Shown here in pieces: positions 59,800 to 64,000 of a stretch of 64,000 nt of DNA; positions within the stretch are counted from its first letter, which is position 1; the number at the start of each line of letters is the position of its first letter. The position numbers were made by a program, and so were the translations under genes. The notes beneath the pieces are model-generated. The model worked only from the letters and a program-made list of their open reading frames with translations, did not search any database and was not told where the DNA came from. This DNA is from Bacteroidota bacterium (lineage in GTDB: Bacteria > Bacteroidota > Bacteroidia > Chitinophagales > Chitinophagaceae). Location of the stretch: positions 128,064-192,063 of the forward strand of contig JAFDXL010000004.1 in the NCBI GenBank assembly GCA_018267955.1, in the 5' to 3' direction.

Positions 59800-60468
59800 C
59801 TATTGTACCTTATTACCGGTTGCATTCTGCTTCATAGTATAAGCAGCAGTTCCCGGAGGTACGCCTTTCAACCCTGTTATCAGGTTGAACTTGAAAATTT
59901 TCCATCCTTCCAGTGTGCTGATAACCTTCTTGATCTCAGGATAAGAAGCGTTACCATCTGCTTTGATACAGATACGCAGTTTGGGGTTGGTATTACGTGC
60001 TACCCTGATCCATGCAGCCAACTCATTGTTTTCGTTGGTTACAGAGGTATCTGCAGGTATGCCCGGTGTAGTATTGTTAACAGTCTTTTGCTGATCAGGA
60101 TCCATATCCAGGTACGACTTCAATTGACTGAACGGCACACCCACTGAAGAACCGATAGCGAAAGACAATTTTTCCTGTTGTGTAAGGCCCAGTTTCTTAT
60201 AATCATCGATGTTGTCGATAAGATCCTTACGCATATTCTTATTATCTATAGAGAAGAATATACGGCCCTTGGGATCTACTGTTATCAGCATGATATCAGC
60301 ATCCGGCAGGGGAATCTCAGATATAGAAGAAGGCGTTGTTACCGTAACAGGCTCTTCCGGCTTAAATTTTGTTGCCAGCATGAAGAATGTCAGTAGCAGG
60401 AAAGCTACGTCGCACATGGCCGTCATATCGACGGTGGTGCTCTTCCGTGGCATCTTTACTTTAGGCAT
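59800..60468 (-). CDS. exbD: Biopolymer transporter ExbD (first copy)
   Basis: 222 residues. It starts MPKVKMPRKSTTVDMTAMCD, with the proton-carrying aspartate in DMTAMCDVAFLLLTFFMLAT, then a periplasmic domain longer than in E. coli ExbD (141 residues), with an insert around GVPFSQLKSYLDMDPDQQK. Second gene of the operon after exbB. Two non-identical exbD genes in one operon are common in Bacteroidota. Confidence 0.93.
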   Translation of the reverse strand: MPKVKMPRKSTTVDMTAMCDVAFLLLTFFMLATKFKPEEPVTVTTPSSISEIPLPDADIMLITVDPKGRIFFSIDNKNMRKDLIDNIDDYKKLGLTQQEKLSFAIGSSVGVPFSQLKSYLDMDPDQQKTVNNTTPGIPADTSVTNENNELAAWIRVARNTNPKLRICIKADGNASYPEIKKVISTLEGWKIFKFNLITGLKGVPPGTAAYTMKQNATGNKVQ

Positions 60469-60565
60469 TGCTTATATTTTTCTTAACTGTTTAGTAATAA
60501 GATTCAAAACCGTAGATTTTCCACAAATCTTTTTCACAAAACCCAGAAGGCTTATTACCAATCTA

Positions 60566-61399
60566 TTACTTATAGTTAGCAGCAAAACTTTGAGTCAGCG
60601 TGAAACCGCTTTCGTCAATACCGTAAGTGATACCGTCTATCAGTGTAGTGAAGAAGTTGTAGAACACGATAGCCAGGAATGAAGTACCGATACCTAACGC
60701 TGTGTTGATCAGGGCTTCAGAGATACCGGCCGCCAGTGAAGCAGCATCAGGAGCACCTGCAGTTGCCATCGCAGCGAATGAACGGATCATACCCAATACT
60801 GTACCAAACAGACCAAGAAGGGTAGCTACAGAAGCGATAGTAGAAAGGAACACCAGGTTCTTTTCCAGCATTGGCAGTTCCAGTGCAGTTGCTTCTTCGA
60901 TCTCTTTTTGGATGCTCAGTACTTTCTGATCTGTTGCCAACTCGTGGTTGTTAGTCATTTCGCGATATTTTACCAGGCCGGCACGCATTACATTACCTAC
61001 GCTACCTGCTTGCTTATCGCACTCTGCCAGTGCAGCATCCAGGTTTTTATTAGCCAGGTGATATTGAACTTTGCGAACGAACTCAGCAGGGTTTACTTTA
61101 CCTTTTGCTTTGATGATTGTCAGCGCACGCTCAACGCAGAAGCTGATCAAAGTAAGCGTTGTACCCATCAGGATAGGTACCACCCAACCGCCTGAGTGCA
61201 TCGTACCCATAAAATTGGCAGGAACATGCATTTCTGCATCTTTAAAATTGCTTGGAGAACCAAACCAGAAATTAAATACCAGCTCAGCTACCACTATACA
61301 AGCTACTACTATACCTAAATTAATGGCAAAATTGCTTGAATTTTTGGGCTTGCCTGCATGGCTTTGTGATTTTGAAGCGGCTGTTTTTACGTCTGCCAT
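60566..61399 (-). CDS. exbB: Biopolymer transporter ExbB (MotA/TolQ/ExbB family)
   Basis: 277 residues with three to four membrane helices. An N-terminal helix (about 24-46) is followed by a periplasmic stretch, a second helix (about 73-90), a long cytoplasmic part and the two C-terminal helices with IASVATLLGLFGTVLGMIRSF and ISEALINTALGIGTSFLAIV, which are the proton-channel helices of the family. First gene of the exbB-exbD-exbD-tonB operon, behind a strong promoter. The 97-bp gap to the first exbD holds T-rich sequence and no terminator. Confidence 0.95.
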   Translation of the reverse strand: MADVKTAASKSQSHAGKPKNSSNFAINLGIVVACIVVAELVFNFWFGSPSNFKDAEMHVPANFMGTMHSGGWVVPILMGTTLTLISFCVERALTIIKAKGKVNPAEFVRKVQYHLANKNLDAALAECDKQAGSVGNVMRAGLVKYREMTNNHELATDQKVLSIQKEIEEATALELPMLEKNLVFLSTIASVATLLGLFGTVLGMIRSFAAMATAGAPDAASLAAGISEALINTALGIGTSFLAIVFYNFFTTLIDGITYGIDESGFTLTQSFAANYK

Positions 61400-61463
61400 A
61401 ATGCTGATTTTTATTAGTTTTTACGTTTTAATTTACCTTTAATGACAATATATACGTGAGGTG

Positions 61464-61493
61464 CAAAGATAGAAGTACGCTGTAAAAAAACAA
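61464..61493 (-). promoter_or_regulatory. Promoter of the exbB-exbD-exbD-tonB operon (TTG - 19 bp - TATCTTTG)
   Basis: Minus strand: TTG at 61491-61493, 19 bp, TATCTTTG at 61464-61471. A close match to the Bacteroidota consensus, with a leader of about 60 bases. Confidence 0.7.
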
Positions 61494-61735
61494 CTTGGCC
61501 TTTTACTTTTTCTCAGAAACTTAATACTACTTACAAACCCGTGACACACATAGCTTTCGTATGAAAATGTACTCTTATCTGACACGTATAAGGGCGGCAA
61601 GTTATTAATTTTTAATCCTAACCACCAATACCTCTTCAGGATTTTAACATTTGTTAATAAACGCGATTTTCTACATATGTATTATATCCGGGTTAACATG
61701 CTGACACTAACCAGACAATTATTTAGTTAATTGCT

Positions 61736-61742
61736 TATTTTG
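61736..61742 (+). promoter_or_regulatory. Possible -7 element (TATTTTG variant) of the UMF1 transporter gene
   Basis: TATTTTG followed by GCTGC and then the ATG at 61748. It is one base short of TAnnTTTG. The five-base spacing to the start is the same as at the 382 gene. Confidence 0.3.
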
Positions 61743-61747
61743 GCTGC

Positions 61748-63073
61748 ATGCAAACCGATATTATCGCTAAAAAACGGCTTTACAGGGCCTGGTCTATGTA
61801 CGATTGGGCAAATTCAGCCTACAATCTTGTTATTACATCTACTATATACCCCACCTATTATCTTGCGGTAACAACTACCGAAAAAAATGGTGCCACATCT
61901 GATATTGTCGACTTCTTTGGTATCAAAATAACAAACAGCGTTCTTTTCTCGTATTCCCTGGCTTTGGCCTACCTGCTCATAGCTATTTTATCTCCCATCC
62001 TGTCCTCCATAGCAGATTATAAAGGAAACAAAAAGTCTTTTATGAAACTATTCTGCTACATAGGTTCTCTTTCTTGCTGCGGGCTCTTCTTCTTCACAGG
62101 CGATCATGTAGAGCTTGGGGTAATTCTATCAGCAGTTGCTGCGGCTGCTTTTTATGGCAGCCTGGTATTTTATAATTCCTTTTTGCCAGAAATAGCACCC
62201 GAAGAAGACAGGGATAAACTAAGTGCGCAGGGCTTTGCCTATGGTTATATTGGCAGTGTGCTGTTGCAACTCATCTGCTTCGTATTTGTTTTAAACCCCG
62301 ATACATTCGGCATTACGGTAGGGATGGCATCGCGTATCTCCTTCCTGCTGGTAGGTATCTGGTGGATAGGATGGGCGCAAATACCCTTTGCAAGGCTGCC
62401 AAAGGGCAGGCCCCTGGAGCAGCACCCGGAACATAATATCCTTAGCAACGGATTCCATGAGCTGCGAAAGGTATGGAAGCAGGTAAGGAGCCTGCCGGTA
62501 CTGAGCATTTATCTCTTAGCCTTTTTCCTGTATAGCATGGGCGTACAAACGGTTATGGTGGCGGCTACAATTTTCGGAGACAAGGTTTTAAAGCTGAGCA
62601 CGCCACAACTGATCACCACCATATTAATTATCCAGTTGGTAGCCATAGCAGGCGCATATATAATGTCGAAACTATCGGAGAAATTCGGTAACCTCACTGT
62701 ATTAATATGGGTAGTATTCATTTGGGTAGGCGTTTGTATTGGCGCCTATTATACCACAACTGCCATGCAGTTTTACATCATTGCCACAGTGGTAGGTTTA
62801 ATAATGGGTGGTATACAATCCCTTAGCCGTTCCACCTATTCAAAACTAATGCCCGAGACCAGGGACACTACCTCTTTCTTTAGTTTCTATGATGTAACCG
62901 AAAAGATTGCACTCGTAATAGGTATTTTCTCATTTGGGTATATTGATAGCCTTACCGGCAGCATGCGCAATTCTGTTTTGGCGCTCATCACCTTCTTTGC
63001 CGCGGGTATGATTGTTTTGTATCTTGCCATTGTAAAAGCGAGGAAAGAACATTTAAAGTCAACCGTTATTTAA
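61748..63073 (+). CDS. MFS transporter, UMF1 family
   Basis: 441 residues with about twelve membrane helices. The start RAWSMYDWANSAYNLVITSTIYP is the hallmark of the UMF1 (Atg22-like) branch of the major facilitator superfamily, and the C-terminal half has GGIQSLSRSTYSKLMPETRDT, another conserved block. In eukaryotes Atg22 exports amino acids from the vacuole; bacterial members have no settled substrate. It ends one base before the start of the MBL-fold gene, so the two are one transcript. Confidence 0.9.
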   Translation: MQTDIIAKKRLYRAWSMYDWANSAYNLVITSTIYPTYYLAVTTTEKNGATSDIVDFFGIKITNSVLFSYSLALAYLLIAILSPILSSIADYKGNKKSFMKLFCYIGSLSCCGLFFFTGDHVELGVILSAVAAAAFYGSLVFYNSFLPEIAPEEDRDKLSAQGFAYGYIGSVLLQLICFVFVLNPDTFGITVGMASRISFLLVGIWWIGWAQIPFARLPKGRPLEQHPEHNILSNGFHELRKVWKQVRSLPVLSIYLLAFFLYSMGVQTVMVAATIFGDKVLKLSTPQLITTILIIQLVAIAGAYIMSKLSEKFGNLTVLIWVVFIWVGVCIGAYYTTTAMQFYIIATVVGLIMGGIQSLSRSTYSKLMPETRDTTSFFSFYDVTEKIALVIGIFSFGYIDSLTGSMRNSVLALITFFAAGMIVLYLAIVKARKEHLKSTVI

Positions 63074-63074
63074 A

Positions 63075-63914
63075 ATGAGATTATTTACAGTAAATGCAGG
63101 GTATTTTAAGCTGGATGGTGGCGCTATGCATGGTGTTGTGCCTAAGAGTATGTGGAACAGGGCCAACCCCGCTGATGAAAACAATATGTGCAGCTGGGCA
63201 ATGCGTTGTATGCTGATAGAGCATGGCAATTACAGAATACTGATAGACAATGGAATGGGTGACAAGCAGGATCCAAAATTCTTTAGCTTTTATTATCCTC
63301 ATGGCGAAGACAGCCTGGAAAAATCGCTCGCTAAACATGGCTTTACCACGGATGACATTACTGATGCTTTCCTGACGCATCTTCACTTTGACCATTGTGG
63401 CGGCGCTATAAAAAAAGACGATGGCAAATTGGTACCCACTTTTGCAAAAGCAATTTACTGGAGTAATGAAGCACACTGGGAAAGTGCTTTGAACCCAAAC
63501 GAACGTGAAAAAGCATCTTTCCTGAAAGAGAACATCGTGCCTATACAGGAAAGCGGGCAATTGCGCTTTATAGACACACCTGATGGCGACTACTGGATAG
63601 ACGGCATACAGATCAAATATATGAAGGGTCATACAGATAATATGATGCTTCCCCTTATTGAATATAACGACCGGAAAGTACTTTTTTGCACGGATTTGCT
63701 GCCGAGTGTAGCACATATTTCCATGCCCTGGGTAATGGCTTACGATATGCGCCCACTGGATACACTGAATGAAAAACGGGCAATCCTGGAACAGGCAGCA
63801 GACGAGAATTGGGTGTTATTCTTTGAGCATGATCCTAAAGTAGAGTGCTGCACAGTGCATAACGATAACGGCAGGATAAAAGTGAAAGAAACCTTCGCGC
63901 TGCACGAGCTCTAA
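63075..63914 (+). CDS. MBL-fold metallo-hydrolase
   Basis: 279 residues, cytoplasmic. The metal motif HLHFDH gives His102, His104, Asp106 and His107, followed by GHTDNMM and CTDLLPS, and a late histidine in FFEHDPKV. These are the binuclear metal ligands of the metallo-beta-lactamase fold. The sequence N-terminal to the motif (WAMRCMLIEHGNYRILIDNG) fits lactonase-type or general hydrolase members. The substrate is unknown. It is coupled to the UMF1 transporter gene. The last 86 bases of the window past its stop hold no gene. Confidence 0.88.
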   Translation: MRLFTVNAGYFKLDGGAMHGVVPKSMWNRANPADENNMCSWAMRCMLIEHGNYRILIDNGMGDKQDPKFFSFYYPHGEDSLEKSLAKHGFTTDDITDAFLTHLHFDHCGGAIKKDDGKLVPTFAKAIYWSNEAHWESALNPNEREKASFLKENIVPIQESGQLRFIDTPDGDYWIDGIQIKYMKGHTDNMMLPLIEYNDRKVLFCTDLLPSVAHISMPWVMAYDMRPLDTLNEKRAILEQAADENWVLFFEHDPKVECCTVHNDNGRIKVKETFALHEL

Positions 63915-64000
63915 TGTATTTTCCACAAAAAACTGAATAATATCCACTTATCTTGCAATAAGGTTGGTGCCATTCATATTTTACTGACAAAAACCTGTAG

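Larger units (their letters stand above)
61400..61747. other. 348-bp divergent gene-free region between exbB and the UMF1 transporter
   Basis: It carries the exbB promoter on the minus strand (61464-61493) and a weak -7-like TATTTTG before the transporter start on the plus strand. The middle (61500-61730) is AT-rich; I saw no hairpin, coding frame or repeat in it. Confidence 0.6.

Noticed and set aside
1-64000. CRISPR arrays, tRNA or rRNA genes, transposases, integrases, phage genes
   Set aside because: None could be recognised on reading both strands; there are no regularly spaced direct repeats and no transposase-like protein.
63915-64000. Possible promoter (TATCTTG at 63949) for a gene beyond the window
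   Set aside because: A variant -7 string alone, with no start codon following inside the window, is too weak to report as a feature.

Overview
The window looks like a chromosomal segment of a Bacteroidota bacterium, most likely order Chitinophagales (Chitinophagaceae-like). The signs are: promoters of the Bacteroidota type (TTG/TTTG, about 19-21 bp, then TAnnTTTG) in front of many genes; little sign of Shine-Dalgarno sites; secreted proteases that end in type IX secretion sorting domains; DUF4286 and DUF4292 proteins; a bacterial GH3-family protein; and a very short ribosomal protein THX gene. No tRNA, rRNA, CRISPR array, insertion sequence or prophage was seen. Genes fill almost the whole window.

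Layout. 1-7.4 kb: the start of an FAD oxidoreductase leaving the window, a pair of related small secreted proteins, leucyl-tRNA synthetase, a small lipoprotein, a SCO1-type copper protein, a chromate-transporter homologue, and a 47-residue membrane protein coupled to pdxH. 7.4-27.8 kb: an exopolysaccharide or capsule locus. It has a Wza-like export lipoprotein, a Wzc-like tyrosine autokinase, an ABC-type flippase candidate, seven GT4-type glycosyltransferases (two a tandem duplicate), a NodB-like deacetylase, an acyltransferase, a polytopic membrane protein on the other strand (polymerase candidate), an asparagine synthetase homologue and a UDP-sugar epimerase. No priming sugar-phosphate transferase, MOP-type Wzx or Wzb phosphatase lies in the window. 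27.9-32.3 kb: THX, HU, a DUF4286 gene, rsgA, an ABC permease and a solitary atpG, all on the minus strand. 32.3-39.6 kb: two large T9SS-type proteases, an ALDH7-like dehydrogenase and an RmlC-like epimerase. 39.7-47.2 kb: a class V aminotransferase, the CDP-sugar pair rfbF/rfbG, and a dut / nucleotidyltransferase / TPR / DUF4292 operon. 47.3-52.9 kb: a GH3-family protein, a GH20 hexosaminidase, and a secreted metalloprotease-like protein whose zinc motif lacks its third histidine. 52.9-61.4 kb: recQ, a heptose-7-phosphate kinase homologue, an amino-acid permease, an OmpH/Skp-like protein and an exbB-exbD-exbD-tonB operon. 61.7-63.9 kb: a UMF1-type transporter and an MBL-fold hydrolase.

Much of the window serves the cell envelope: polysaccharide assembly and decoration, activated sugars (CDP-glucose branch, UDP-HexNAc epimerase, nucleotidyltransferase, heptose kinase), TonB energisation and T9SS-secreted enzymes. 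Recurrent layout features are stop codons of convergent genes that abut (four pairs with 0-1 bp between them), TAnnTTTG elements so close to start codons that leaderless mRNAs are expected, TTG start codons at several intra-operon junctions, and strong intrinsic terminators after minus-strand genes. I found no clear undescribed defence or mobile system. The best candidates for novelty are the unusual make-up of the polysaccharide locus, the His-to-Met metalloprotease, DnaA-box-like sites at the hup promoter and in the leader of the polysaccharide operon, the paired secreted proteins near the left edge and the GH3 protein.
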